Shown: piece after piece, positions 33,752 to 43,363 of the stretch
Layout: each line of letters begins with the position of its first letter
Numbering within the stretch: position 1 is the stretch's first letter
Assembly: GCA_964638775.1 (NCBI GenBank)
Contig: CAZWZH010000022.1
Span: 1-50,954 of the forward strand
DNA from: Azophilus sp964638775
GTDB lineage: Bacteria > Pseudomonadota > Gammaproteobacteria > Pseudomonadales > Azotimanducaceae
Direction: 5' to 3'
Length of the DNA stretch: 50,954 bases
The notes under the pieces: generated by a model
What the model was told of the DNA's origin: nothing
The model's input: only the letters and a program-made list of their open reading frames with translations
Database searches by the model: none
Made by a program: the position numbers and the translations under genes

Positions 33752-36700
33752 ATGAATCCTCGAGCCGGCCTGCTGGCTTTGTTGCTTGCCACGGGTTCCG
33801 CTGTTGCCGTCGAACCTGTCGGCTATGAAGGGTTTCTATCGGCTTTGGAATGGCGGTTTGTGGGTCCATACCGCGGCGGCCGTGTTCTCGCGGTGGCGGG
33901 AGCTGCCGACGACCCGCTGGTCTACTACTTCGGCGCAGCGCACGGCGGTGTCTGGAAGACGACCGATGCCGGTCTGAACTGGCGAAACGTATCGGACGGG
34001 TTCTTCGAATTCCCGGCGGTTGGCGCTCTGGATGTGTCGCTTTCGGATCCCGATGTGATCTTTGCCGGAACGGGAGAAGGCGTTCCACGACAGTTCATTT
34101 CGCCCGGAAACGGGGTATACAGATCCGCCGATGGAGGAAACACCTGGACCCACGTCGGACTTGAAGACACCCGGCACATCGCGCGGCTCCGCATTCATCC
34201 CACCGATCCCGATATCGTCTACGTGGCGGCAATGGGCGACATGTTCGGCCCCAGTCCGGACCGCGGCATCTACCGGACCACGGATGGCGGCGCGTCCTGG
34301 GAGCGCATTCTTTTCAAGGGCGAGACAACGGGCGGCGTGGACGTTTCGATCGATACGGCGAACCCCGGGGTAATCCTTGCGTCAATGAACCATCACGTGT
34401 CCTACCCGTGGGACGAGGAAAGCGGCGGCCCGACAAGCGGTCTTTTCAAGAGCACGGACGGGGGGGATACCTGGATTGACATCACGCGAAACCCCGGCAT
34501 GCCGAAAGGCCTGGTGGGGAAGATTGGTGTCGCGATCTCACCGGCGCGGTCGAGCCGGGTGTACGCGTTCATCGAGGCTGACCTGGGTGAAGGCGGGATT
34601 TACCGGTCCGACGACGGCGGCTCCACCTGGCAGCGGACGTACACAGACCCGGGCAAGCTGGAAATCCCCAATTCGTACAACCACATTACCGCAGACACCC
34701 GGGATGCCGATGTGGTCTACATCCAGCCGATCACCGGTCTGCACAAGTCGTCAGACGCCGGCCGAACCTTCGAGCCTGTGCCGATGGAGAACTGGGATCC
34801 GCATGCGCTGTGGATCGATCCGAAAGACTCCCGCCGACTTATCGAAGGCGGCGACGGTGGAGCCTCGGTCAGCCTGAACGGCGGTGAGTCCTGGTCGAGC
34901 CTCACGAATCAGCCGACCGCGGATCTCCTTAGCCTCGCGGTGGACGACCGGGAACCCTACTGGGTCTACGCCGCGCAGAACGACAACAGCCACATCGCCA
35001 TTCCAAGCCGAACCGACGACGCGTCCATTGCCTGGCCCCACTACGTACCCCTTCCGGTCGGCGAGGGCGGGCATACCGCGGTCACCCCCGACGGCAGCGT
35101 CGTCTATGCCAACGACAGGTCGAGAACGGTGCGATACGACCGGGCGTCGGGGCAGGCTCCCCAAATCAGCGTCTGGCCCGAGTGGGTATTCGGAACGCCG
35201 GTCAAGGACATCAGGTACCGCTTCTACTATTCCTTTCCGATACTCCTGTCAGTGCACGAACCGGGAGCGCTCTATACGGCCGCCCAGTTCGTTTTCAGGT
35301 CCACCGACGAAGGCCGGTCCTGGGAGCAAATGGGTGGGGACCTGACGCGGAATCGTCGGGAGGTCATGGGAGAACACTCCGGCGGGCCGATCAGTTCCAA
35401 TGCATCCTCGCTCTTTCACACCAGCGTCATCCGCACCCTTGCCGAGTCTCCCCTCATCCCGGGCGAACTGTGGGTCGGTACCGACGACAGCAACGTGCAG
35501 GTCTCCCGGGACGGTGGCCGAACCTGGTTGAACACCTCGCCTCCGGATCTTCCGGAGTGGACCACAATCACCTCCATAGACGTGTCCCCGCACCAGCCTG
35601 GCCGGGCGTACATCGCCGGCGAACGCCATCGGGTCAGCGACCGCGCACCCTATGTTTACAAGACCGAGGACTATGGAACTTCCTGGCAGCGGATCACCGA
35701 CGGCATTCGCGAAAACGATTTCACATGGGTCGTCCGCGAGGACCCGGTACAGGCAGGCCTCCTCTATGCCGGAACGGAAACCGGCGCGTACATCTCTTTC
35801 GATGACGGTGCAGCCTGGCAGTCCCTGCAGGGTAACCTGCCGCCTGCAATGGTGATGCACCTGCGCGTCAAGGACGATGACCTGGTGGTCGCGACCCATG
35901 GGCGGGGAATCTGGATTCTGGACAACATCTCCTTCCTGCGCGCCGTCACCCCCGAAGTCGCGGTGGCCCCGGTCCATCTGTTCGAAGTCGTTCCCGCGGT
36001 TCGTCGGCTGATGGGCGGGCGTGGCTGGACAAAGCTCGACGGCGGGGCGAAAAATCCGCCGGGCGGGGTAATCGTGGAATATTACCTGGCCCGGGCGGCC
36101 GACAATCCGGCGACGATTACGATCACCGGGGCCGATGGCGAGATTGTCCGGAGGTTTTCCGGAGGCCCGGGAGATGTGGCCGGCCCGACCGCACACCAGG
36201 GCATGAACCGTTTCGCATGGGACATGCGATATCCGGGCACCGAGATGCCTCCGCCGAGCGGGCCGCTCGATGGATTCATGAGCGTCGACTACTCGCCGCC
36301 CGCCGCGCCGCTCGCGCCGCCTGGACTATACCGGGTTCGACTCAGCGTTGACGGCCGGGAATTTGAGCGGCCTTTTGAAATTCTTAAGGACCCGAGAGTA
36401 ACGGCCAGCGACGACGATCTCCGGGCACAGTTCGATTTGATGGTCGATATCCGGGATCGGTTTACGGAAGTGGCCGACACGGTGCTTGAGATCAGGGACG
36501 TTCGGGCCGCGCTCGAAAAGCGTCGCACCGGGGCGGGGGATCCCGACGGGCTCGAGGTTGGCGCGCTCCTTGAGGAACTGCGGCGTATCGAGGGCGTTCT
36601 GATGATCTGGATGGGCTCCGATGCCCACCCGATGATGTGGAGCGCACCCGGGCTTACCGAAAAGCTGAGTTCGCTCTCCGGCGCCGTCATCAGCGGCGAT

Positions 36701-36829
36701 GCCAGGCCCACGGAATCGATGTACGCGGCGTTCGCGGACATATCGGAACGGTTCGAACAACAGCGAAGCCTCCTGAACCGGATCATCGAACAGGAACTCG
36801 CGCCGTTAGCCCGGCCTGTTCCTGAATAG
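33752..36829 (+). CDS. Secreted BNR/Asp-box repeat protein (sortilin/VPS10-like beta-propeller)
   Basis: A 1025-residue exported protein. A signal peptide (MNPRAGLLALLLATGSAVAV) is followed by two beta-propellers built from Asp-box repeats; visible boxes include TTDAGLNW, SADGGNTW, TTDGGASW, STDGGDTW, SDDGGSTW, STDEGRSW, SRDGGRTW and TEDYGTSW. From about 735 comes an Ig-like strand region with FAWDMRYPGTEMPPPSGP, and from about 880 a helical coiled part. This layout is shared by large glycosyl-hydrolase-annotated proteins of soil bacteria; true sialidase residues are not recognisable. The stop codon lies inside a short palindromic repeat (36810-36835). The ribosome site is weak. Confidence 0.88.
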   Translation: MNPRAGLLALLLATGSAVAVEPVGYEGFLSALEWRFVGPYRGGRVLAVAGAADDPLVYYFGAAHGGVWKTTDAGLNWRNVSDGFFEFPAVGALDVSLSDPDVIFAGTGEGVPRQFISPGNGVYRSADGGNTWTHVGLEDTRHIARLRIHPTDPDIVYVAAMGDMFGPSPDRGIYRTTDGGASWERILFKGETTGGVDVSIDTANPGVILASMNHHVSYPWDEESGGPTSGLFKSTDGGDTWIDITRNPGMPKGLVGKIGVAISPARSSRVYAFIEADLGEGGIYRSDDGGSTWQRTYTDPGKLEIPNSYNHITADTRDADVVYIQPITGLHKSSDAGRTFEPVPMENWDPHALWIDPKDSRRLIEGGDGGASVSLNGGESWSSLTNQPTADLLSLAVDDREPYWVYAAQNDNSHIAIPSRTDDASIAWPHYVPLPVGEGGHTAVTPDGSVVYANDRSRTVRYDRASGQAPQISVWPEWVFGTPVKDIRYRFYYSFPILLSVHEPGALYTAAQFVFRSTDEGRSWEQMGGDLTRNRREVMGEHSGGPISSNASSLFHTSVIRTLAESPLIPGELWVGTDDSNVQVSRDGGRTWLNTSPPDLPEWTTITSIDVSPHQPGRAYIAGERHRVSDRAPYVYKTEDYGTSWQRITDGIRENDFTWVVREDPVQAGLLYAGTETGAYISFDDGAAWQSLQGNLPPAMVMHLRVKDDDLVVATHGRGIWILDNISFLRAVTPEVAVAPVHLFEVVPAVRRLMGGRGWTKLDGGAKNPPGGVIVEYYLARAADNPATITITGADGEIVRRFSGGPGDVAGPTAHQGMNRFAWDMRYPGTEMPPPSGPLDGFMSVDYSPPAAPLAPPGLYRVRLSVDGREFERPFEILKDPRVTASDDDLRAQFDLMVDIRDRFTEVADTVLEIRDVRAALEKRRTGAGDPDGLEVGALLEELRRIEGVLMIWMGSDAHPMMWSAPGLTEKLSSLSGAVISGDARPTESMYAAFADISERFEQQRSLLNRIIEQELAPLARPVPE

Positions 36830-36835
36830 GTCGAG
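36810..36835. repeat. Degenerate short palindromic repeat overlapping the BNR gene stop
   Basis: CCCGGCCT-GTTCCTGAAT-AGGTCGAG is a weakened version of the 26-bp palindrome at 43181-43206 (19 to 21 of 26 bases alike, by eye). It encodes the last residues (RPVPE) and the TAG stop of the BNR-repeat protein. Confidence 0.6.
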
Positions 36836-36901
36836 TCAGGGGGTGAAGGAACGAGGTAGACACCTCATCGGCAAACAGACACGCTGGTGTCCTGTCCCAT
36901 C

Positions 36902-38311
36902 ATGACGAAACGAAGAATCACGGTCCCGCACACGCTGGTCATACTTTTCTCGATGGTGGTCCTGGCCCAGATTCTCACCTACGTGATCCCGGCGGGGTCC
37001 TTCGAACGCATCGAGAACGAGGCCGGCCGCCTGCAGGTGGTGCCGGGCAGCTTCCACCTGACGCCGGACGCCCCGCCGGTGTCGCCCTTCGCGGCCCTGA
37101 CCGCCATTCCCGAGGGCTTCAGCGGCGCACACGAGATCATCTTTTTCGTCTTCATCATCGGCGGCCTGTTTGCGGTACTCCGTGCCACGGGATCGCTCGA
37201 GGCCGGGATGGCGGCATTGCTCCGGCGCTGGGGGAACCGGCCTTTCTGGCTGGTGGCTGGCGGCACGACCCTCTTTGCGTTCGGGTCGGCCACCGTCGGT
37301 TTCGGTGAAGAATACTATCCCTTCGTGCCGATTCTGGTGAGCCTGTGCATCGCGCTGGGCTACGACCGGCTGACGGCCATCGGCATCATCATGATCGGCT
37401 ACGGAGCCGGGTTCGGCGTCGCGCTCATCAACCCTTTCACCACGTTGATCGCTCAGGATATCGCCGGGCTGGAGCCCGCATCGGGCCTCTGGTATCGCCT
37501 GGTGCTGTTCTTCGTGTTCGTGCCGATCGGCATACATCACGTCTGGTCTTACGCGAAGAGGGTCGAGCGGGACCCGTCCCTCAGTCTCGTGGCCGATGTG
37601 AGCGTTCCGGACGGTGCGGCGATTCCGGCGGATCAGGACGGGTCGGCACTCCGCAACCTGGCTCCCATGACTGTCGAACAAAAGGCGATCATGGCCGCCC
37701 TGGGTGTTGCGATGGTGCTGCTCATCTACGGCATGAGCGTGTGGAAATGGGGCCTGTTCGAGATACAGGGCCTGTTCGCCGGCCTGACACTGATCGTCGC
37801 CGTCATCGCCCGCATGAGCCCGGATCGGACGGCGGTGGAGTTCAGCAGGGGCGCGGCCAGCCTGACGGGCGTGGCCCTTTTGATCGGCGTCGCGCGCGCT
37901 ATCCAGGTGGTTCTCGACGAAGGCGGTGTCGTGGACACGATGGTCCACGGCATCAGCATTCCGATCCGGGAGCTTCCGGGGGCCGTCTCCGCGGTCGGCA
38001 TGTTCTTCGTGCAGTCCCTTGCCAACTTCTTCATTCCGTCGGGCAGCGGCCAGGCCTATGTCACGATGCCCATCATGGCGCCGCTCGCGGACATCGTCGG
38101 CGTGAGCAGGCAGGTAGCCGTACTGGCATTCCAGTTCGGAGACGGGTTCAGCAACATCCTGATTCCAACGCAATACGTGCTGGTCGGCATTCTGGCGATG
38201 GCCGGAATTCCCTACGACCGCTGGTTGCGGTTCATCTGGCCTTTCATGGTCAAGATCGTGATTGCCGGTTCGATTGCGCTGATCGTGGCGGTACTGATCG
38301 GATACGACTGA
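36902..38311 (+). CDS. YfcC-type (AbgT/dicarboxylate-like) membrane transporter
   Basis: A 469-residue inner-membrane protein with about 11-12 hydrophobic helices and little periplasmic sequence, apart from an early polar loop (about 30-60). Motifs match the YfcC/ArcD-like ion transporter family: VIPAGSFERI, then GSATVGFGEEYYPFVPILVS, and the late repeat NFFIPSGSGQAYVTMPIMAP, followed by LADIVG. Members exchange or take up amino acids or C4-dicarboxylates; the substrate is unknown here. The ATG at 36902 has a poor ribosome site, so coupling to the BNR gene 72 bases upstream is possible. A GTG at 36887 is an alternative. Confidence 0.88.
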   Translation: MTKRRITVPHTLVILFSMVVLAQILTYVIPAGSFERIENEAGRLQVVPGSFHLTPDAPPVSPFAALTAIPEGFSGAHEIIFFVFIIGGLFAVLRATGSLEAGMAALLRRWGNRPFWLVAGGTTLFAFGSATVGFGEEYYPFVPILVSLCIALGYDRLTAIGIIMIGYGAGFGVALINPFTTLIAQDIAGLEPASGLWYRLVLFFVFVPIGIHHVWSYAKRVERDPSLSLVADVSVPDGAAIPADQDGSALRNLAPMTVEQKAIMAALGVAMVLLIYGMSVWKWGLFEIQGLFAGLTLIVAVIARMSPDRTAVEFSRGAASLTGVALLIGVARAIQVVLDEGGVVDTMVHGISIPIRELPGAVSAVGMFFVQSLANFFIPSGSGQAYVTMPIMAPLADIVGVSRQVAVLAFQFGDGFSNILIPTQYVLVGILAMAGIPYDRWLRFIWPFMVKIVIAGSIALIVAVLIGYD

Positions 38312-38347
38312 ACGTCCGATCGGTCCGAATCGATCGTGCGCGGCCGT

Positions 38348-40366
38348 TCAGTCGACAGGGTAGCGCTCGAGAAGCGGCCCGAGCGCTTTCTTCAACGGCC
38401 CAAGGTGCGCTTCATAGTGCCGCCACTGTTCCAGCCCCTCGGTGTACACGGGCCGCCGCACCTGCTCCGAACTCGGTGTGCGCACGGCGCGTTCCGTCTC
38501 GTAGAAGCGCAGGCACCGCTGCTCGAAGCCGAGCCCGCAATGCTCGAGCAGGCGACGGATCTCGAACTCGGTATCGTTGACCATGTCCTCGTACTGAACC
38601 CGGTATACGCGGCCGGGAAGGACCTCGTCCCAGTGATCCATGAGCTTTATGTAGTCGCGGTAGTAATAGGCGATGCCGGTGAGATCGTAGGTGAACGTCT
38701 GCCCACTGGCGAAGAGCTGTTTGAAGCCCGAGAAACACGCGCCCATCGGGTGACGACGGGCGTCAATGATCCTGGCGTTCGGAAGGATCAGGTGAATGAG
38801 GCCGATGTGACGGAAGTTGTTCGGCATCTTGTCGATGAAAAAGGGTGTTCCGGTTCGCTGTACACGGGTCGTTTCAAGATAGCTTTCCCCAAGTTCCCTG
38901 AACATCTCAGGCGGCAGATCGGCAAGAATCTCCGGGTATTTTCCCGCCGGGTTCTCGCGCGAAGCGGCAGCGAGCCTTCTGGAAATTGCAATGATGTCGG
39001 GTAGTTCGGAGGTCCCTTCCACCTGCGAATGGCTGGCCAGTATCTGTTCGACAAGCGTTGAACCGGACCGGGGCAGGCCGACCACGAATATCGGGTCTGC
39101 CGCCGTGCAGCCGTGATTCGCCCGCGCCCGGAAAAAGCCGGCATCGAGGCTCCTGATCTGGCGGGCGGTGTCCATGATGTTGATTTTCGTGTTGTGCCGA
39201 TGGCGCCGGGCGCGGATCCGGTTGCCCTGCTCGTAGTATCGAAACGACCGGCCGAAGTCTTCGCGATCTTCGAAAGCCTTGCCGAGCGCGAATGCAAGAT
39301 GACCCTGATCGTCGGGGTCGCCGGTTTCCGGCTGAAACCGTTCGCGCATTTCCGCGATGTCTTCGTCGGTGAATTCAAAAGTCTTGAGGTTTGCGAGGCT
39401 CCAGTACACTTCGCCGTTGTTCGGAGTCGATGCGATGGCTTTGCGATAGGCCCTGACCGCATCGTCCACCCTGCCGACCGTCTTCAGCGTGTGGCCGTAG
39501 AACATCTGCGCGCTACCGTGGCCGGGGTACGATTCGAACAGCGATTCGTAGATCTCGAGTGCAGGGAGATGATCGCCCTTGCGCGCAAGAACCGCTCCCT
39601 TGAGTATCAGGTAAGCCGGGTTCCTCGGTTCCAGGGTCAACAGGGCGTCGACTTCGGCCAGGGACCGTTCGAGCTCGTTGCGGCGCATGAGCAGGCCGGC
39701 GAATCCGTGACGTGCGAGTCGAAAGTCGGGCGCCAGTTCGAGGCAGCGCTCAAGCAGGTTCTGAGCATCCTCCAGGTGACCCGTCCTGATGCCGATTTCG
39801 GCCAGCATGCGTATCGCGTTCACGTCAACGGGATCGCGTTTCAGGACATCCCGAACCAGGCGCTCGGCCTTTCCCACCCTGTTCCCATGCAGGTGACCCC
39901 CGGCCTCGACCAGTTCGGGATGGCGCGTGGATGCCTGCAGATGCTTCTCGTAGGCATTGCGGCTTTCGTCTTCGTCACCGGCGGCGCTGAGTTGATCGCC
40001 GAGGGTACGCCAGGCGCCCGCGTGCTTAGGATCCAGGGCAACGGCCCGGCGCAGGCAATCGATCGCCTCTTCTCCCCGACCGGCGGCGCCCAGGCACAGC
40101 CCCAGTTCATGCAACAGGCTCACTGAGTCCGCATTTTTCCGGGCCAGCGGTTCCAGAACGGCCAGGCCCTTTTGCGGCTCTCCCTGCAGGCGGCAGGCGG
40201 CGCCGAGAATTCTCCCGGCAGGTTCCACGTTCGGATAGACCTCGAGGATTTCCCTGGCCTGCCGTTCGGCCATGCGCGGATCGGCGTGCAACAGGCGGGC
40301 CGCGTGTTGCAGTGCGGTCTGCAGATCGCCGCTGGGATTTGAGGCTGTTGAAACCATGGTCTTCAT
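38348..40366 (-). CDS. TPR-repeat sulfotransferase
   Basis: A 672-residue cytosolic protein. Residues 15 to about 345 form roughly ten TPR-like helical pairs (for example EEAIDCLRRAVALDPKHAGA). A sulfotransferase domain follows from 425; the PAPS 5'-phosphosulfate loop is FVVGLPRSGSTLVEQILASH, and the 3'-phosphate loop is near RIIDARRHPMGACFSGFKQL. It should transfer sulfate to a hydroxyl or amine of a small molecule or peptide. It is divergent from the second TonB receptor. A GTAAC-TTATT-GTTAC dyad (40462-40476) lies upstream of its start. Confidence 0.9.
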   Translation of the reverse strand: MKTMVSTASNPSGDLQTALQHAARLLHADPRMAERQAREILEVYPNVEPAGRILGAACRLQGEPQKGLAVLEPLARKNADSVSLLHELGLCLGAAGRGEEAIDCLRRAVALDPKHAGAWRTLGDQLSAAGDEDESRNAYEKHLQASTRHPELVEAGGHLHGNRVGKAERLVRDVLKRDPVDVNAIRMLAEIGIRTGHLEDAQNLLERCLELAPDFRLARHGFAGLLMRRNELERSLAEVDALLTLEPRNPAYLILKGAVLARKGDHLPALEIYESLFESYPGHGSAQMFYGHTLKTVGRVDDAVRAYRKAIASTPNNGEVYWSLANLKTFEFTDEDIAEMRERFQPETGDPDDQGHLAFALGKAFEDREDFGRSFRYYEQGNRIRARRHRHNTKINIMDTARQIRSLDAGFFRARANHGCTAADPIFVVGLPRSGSTLVEQILASHSQVEGTSELPDIIAISRRLAAASRENPAGKYPEILADLPPEMFRELGESYLETTRVQRTGTPFFIDKMPNNFRHIGLIHLILPNARIIDARRHPMGACFSGFKQLFASGQTFTYDLTGIAYYYRDYIKLMDHWDEVLPGRVYRVQYEDMVNDTEFEIRRLLEHCGLGFEQRCLRFYETERAVRTPSSEQVRRPVYTEGLEQWRHYEAHLGPLKKALGPLLERYPVD

Positions 40367-40461
40367 TGCCCCGGGTTCACTCGGTCCGCTCCGTGCACCG
40401 CGTCCGCCACGAGTCCGCCGCCGCGAATCCGCACATCAGCCGGATCACCGAAAGCGTTTTC

Positions 40462-40476
40462 GTAACTTATTGTTAC
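40462..40476. promoter_or_regulatory. Dyad GTAAC-TTATT-GTTAC upstream of the sulfotransferase gene
   Basis: A perfect 5-bp inverted repeat with a 5-base spacer lies 96 bases before the sulfotransferase start. A TTGCAA with an AT-rich block 16 bases downstream on the minus strand could be a weak promoter across it. No regulator is assigned. The 344-base gap 40367-40710 holds this dyad, the motif at 40599 and no gene. Confidence 0.3.
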
Positions 40477-40598
40477 TGTGGAGAATTTTCGTTGCAAGCC
40501 GTTCTTGAAGGGTCAGTGATCCTACTGCATCGCAATCAGCATGACCCACCCGTTTTCCCTGCGATACGCTTGACATCATACTGCTGGGGCATGCAGTA

Positions 40599-40611
40599 TG
40601 GTATTCCAAAT
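40599..40611. promoter_or_regulatory. Candidate GntR-type operator, copy 2
   Basis: TGGTATTCCAAAT is the exact reverse complement of the 13-mer at 33656-33668. It lies about 100 bases before the second TonB receptor start, between it and the divergent sulfotransferase gene. A TTGACA at 40570-40575 lies nearby, but no well-spaced -10 is certain. Confidence 0.45.
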
Positions 40612-40710
40612 CGAATATCACCAGATTCGGTATGTTCTAGACCCATCTGACTTAGTTGCAACGCCAATCGTAGCGGGAGTTCGATCGAACAGATCATGGG
40701 GGGATACATG

Positions 40711-43137
40711 ATGGCAAGACACAAATCGCAACCTGAAACCAGTTCCGGGAGACTCTTTGCATTGACGCCCATGGCGGCCGCCGTGGTGGCGGCGATGAGC
40801 CCGGCGCTGCCGGCGCTTGCCCAGGAGCCGGTGCTCGAAGAAATCATCGTGACGGCGCAGAAGCGAACCGAGAATCTCCAGGACGTGCCCGTTTCCGTGC
40901 AGGTGCTGGGGAACCAGCAGATCGAAGACCTGAACCTCGATGGCTTCCAGGACTTTGTCCTGTTCCTGCCGACCATCTCGTTCATCCACGACCGCCCCGG
41001 CATATCGCAGGTTTACATGCGCGGAATAGCCAGCGGCGGGGATGGCAATCACTCCGCTTCGATGCCGAGCGTCGGGGTCTATCTCGACGAACAACCGATC
41101 ACGACGATCAATCACCTCCTCGACATGCACATCTACGATGTCGCGCGCATCGAATCCCTGGCAGGGCCCCAGGGAACCTTCTTCGGCGCCAGCAGCCAGG
41201 CCGGCACGCTGCGCATCATTACCAACAAGCCCGAAATCGGCGAATTCGATGCCGGCGTCGACCTGGGCGTGAATTCCGTGAGAAAAGGCGACATCGGCTA
41301 TACGCTCGAAGGGTTCGCCAACATACCGGTGTCCGAAAGAGCCGCCATCCGCCTGGTGGGATGGCACAAGGAAACGGCCGGGTACGTCGACAACGTGCAG
41401 GGCACCATAGTCTTTCCCGGGCCCGAGGGGTTCTCCAGCGACAACGCGGAGCTGGTCGAGAAAGATTTCAACACCGCGAAGATCAGCGGCGCGCGCGCGA
41501 TGCTGAAGGTGGACCTCAACGAAAACTGGACCGTCTCGCCCGGCATCATTTACCAGAAGCAGGACTCGCAGGGCGTCTGGCAGCACGATCCGGAGGATAT
41601 CGGCGACCTGAAGATACAGCGGCACTGGCCCGATACCTATGAAGACGACTGGTACCAGGCCTCGTTGACCCTCGACGGCGAGATCGGCGACCTCAATGTG
41701 GTCTATGCGGGGACCTACCTGCACCGCAATGCCGAACGGTCGGAAGACTACATCGGCTACGCGCAATACCTGCAGAACTACTATTACAGCTACTACCAAA
41801 ACAACTCGACAGGCTGCTATCACCACTCGTCGAATTCCGACTACACGACCTACGAGTGCACCGACCCGAATCAGTTCATTTCCCGTGACGAGTACTTCAA
41901 GCGCACGAGTCACGAGCTTCGCGTGCAGTCATCGGCGGAAGGGAGATTGCGCTGGACGGCGGGGCTGTTCTATCAGCGTCAGGAGCATGACTTCGATCTG
42001 CGCTGGAACGTGCCGGGGATGGATCCACTGGGTAGTGCCTACTTCTGGCCCGTCAGCCCACCATCGCTGGTCCCGAACGACCTGGTCATCTGGCAGACCG
42101 ACCAGAACCGCGTCGACCGCGACAAGGCGTTCTTCGGTGAAGTCGAGTTCGACATTACCGACAGCCTGACCCTGGTTGGCGGCTACCGCCGCTTCTCATT
42201 CAGGAACTCCCTGGTCGGATACAACGGTCATGCCAACCGCGGCTGTATCGTCGACGGCGTGATACAGGCCCCCTGTGCCGAAAAGGCCACGAACATCGAC
42301 GATGTATCGAAGGGCAAGGGCAATACCTACAAGGCCAGCGTCAACTACCGCCTGGACGACGACAAGATGGTGTACTTCACCTATTCCGAGGGGTTCCGGG
42401 CCGGCGGGGTCAACCGGGCGAGGAGCGCGGGGCAGTTCCTCCCGAAATACGACCCGGACTTCGTGGACAACTACGAAATCGGATGGAAAACCATGTGGCT
42501 GGACGGCCGCCTGCGTTTCAACGGGGCGGCCTACCTGATGAAATGGGACGATTTCCAGCTCTCCTACCACGACCTTGACGTCTCGATTCTCACGATCATT
42601 CAGAACGTCGGCAATGCACAAACAAAGGGCGCCGAAATGGACCTGGTATTCGCCGCGACCGACGACCTGACGTTGACGTTTGCCGGCACGTACAACAGGG
42701 CCGAGTTGCGGGAGTCGTTCTGGACGAGCCTTGAAGACGAAATGGCCGGGGAGACCCCGACCGCCGCCAAAGGCGCGCAGATGCCGTTCGTTCCCGAGTT
42801 GCAGCTCACCGCGACAGCTCGCCTGAATGTCAATTACGGTGCGCGCCCCGGGCACGTTCAGGCAGCCTTGACCCATACCGACGATTCCTGGAGTCGGCTC
42901 GATGATGCTGAGCGGCAGGTGCAGAAGGCGTACACGATCCTGAATCTCTCGACCGGGGTGCAGGGCGACGCCTGGTCGCTCGACTTGTTCCTGGACAACG
43001 TGACCGATGAGAGAGCGGTAATCACGCTCTACCACGAGAACTTCGCCGACCCCCTCGGCAATTTGTTCTGGGATACAATCTCCACAACGAACCGGCCACG
43101 CACGATCGGCTTGCGGTACGGATACAGGTTCCAGTGA
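40711..43137 (+). CDS. TonB-dependent outer-membrane receptor
   Basis: An 808-residue receptor. A signal peptide (MARHKSQPETSSGRLFALTP, then an Ala-rich core to ALPALAQ) is followed by the TonB box/plug start VLEEIIVTAQKRTENLQDVP, then SVQV. The plug contains IARVESL-like RIESLAGPQGTFFGASSQAG, and the barrel ends RTIGLRYGYRFQ with the usual C-terminal aromatic motif. An extracellular loop near residues 348-388 is unusually rich in Tyr, Asn and Ser. The ATG at 40711 is preferred because GGGGGGA ends six bases before it; ATGs at 40708 and 40696 are in frame. Likely imports the substrate of the surrounding locus. Confidence 0.94.
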   Translation: MARHKSQPETSSGRLFALTPMAAAVVAAMSPALPALAQEPVLEEIIVTAQKRTENLQDVPVSVQVLGNQQIEDLNLDGFQDFVLFLPTISFIHDRPGISQVYMRGIASGGDGNHSASMPSVGVYLDEQPITTINHLLDMHIYDVARIESLAGPQGTFFGASSQAGTLRIITNKPEIGEFDAGVDLGVNSVRKGDIGYTLEGFANIPVSERAAIRLVGWHKETAGYVDNVQGTIVFPGPEGFSSDNAELVEKDFNTAKISGARAMLKVDLNENWTVSPGIIYQKQDSQGVWQHDPEDIGDLKIQRHWPDTYEDDWYQASLTLDGEIGDLNVVYAGTYLHRNAERSEDYIGYAQYLQNYYYSYYQNNSTGCYHHSSNSDYTTYECTDPNQFISRDEYFKRTSHELRVQSSAEGRLRWTAGLFYQRQEHDFDLRWNVPGMDPLGSAYFWPVSPPSLVPNDLVIWQTDQNRVDRDKAFFGEVEFDITDSLTLVGGYRRFSFRNSLVGYNGHANRGCIVDGVIQAPCAEKATNIDDVSKGKGNTYKASVNYRLDDDKMVYFTYSEGFRAGGVNRARSAGQFLPKYDPDFVDNYEIGWKTMWLDGRLRFNGAAYLMKWDDFQLSYHDLDVSILTIIQNVGNAQTKGAEMDLVFAATDDLTLTFAGTYNRAELRESFWTSLEDEMAGETPTAAKGAQMPFVPELQLTATARLNVNYGARPGHVQAALTHTDDSWSRLDDAERQVQKAYTILNLSTGVQGDAWSLDLFLDNVTDERAVITLYHENFADPLGNLFWDTISTTNRPRTIGLRYGYRFQ

Positions 43138-43180
43138 GCGGGAAACTTGCGCCGCGGCAAAACCTGCGAAAGGAGTCTAG

Positions 43181-43206
43181 CCCGACCTGTTCATGAATAG
43201 GTCGGG
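43181..43206. repeat. 26-bp palindromic (REP-like) repeat
   Basis: CCCGACCT and AGGTCGGG flank a palindromic core TTCATGAA, so the whole unit is self-complementary but for one pair. The left half with its flank, from TAGCC to GAAT, matches the ends of the 179-bp element at 31639-31817 apart from a CG/GC swap. It lies in the 226-base gap 43138-43363 downstream of the TonB receptor; the rest of that gap shows nothing clear. Confidence 0.75.
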
Positions 43207-43363
43207 TCAGCGCGGAACGCCGGGGCACGGCGCTCACTGGCTGGTTCTTCGAAGAGGCTGCCGGCGGCGGGTCCAGGCGACGCATTCGTCGACTGTGTAC
43301 CGCTTACGCCGCGGCTGAACCAATGAAAGAAATCCAACACTTCGATTTCAGGAAAAACTGTTG

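Noticed and set aside
36836..38173. 445-residue minus-strand frame opposite the YfcC-type transporter
   Set aside because: It is rich in Arg, His and Asp as expected of the antisense of membrane helices; no domain seen.
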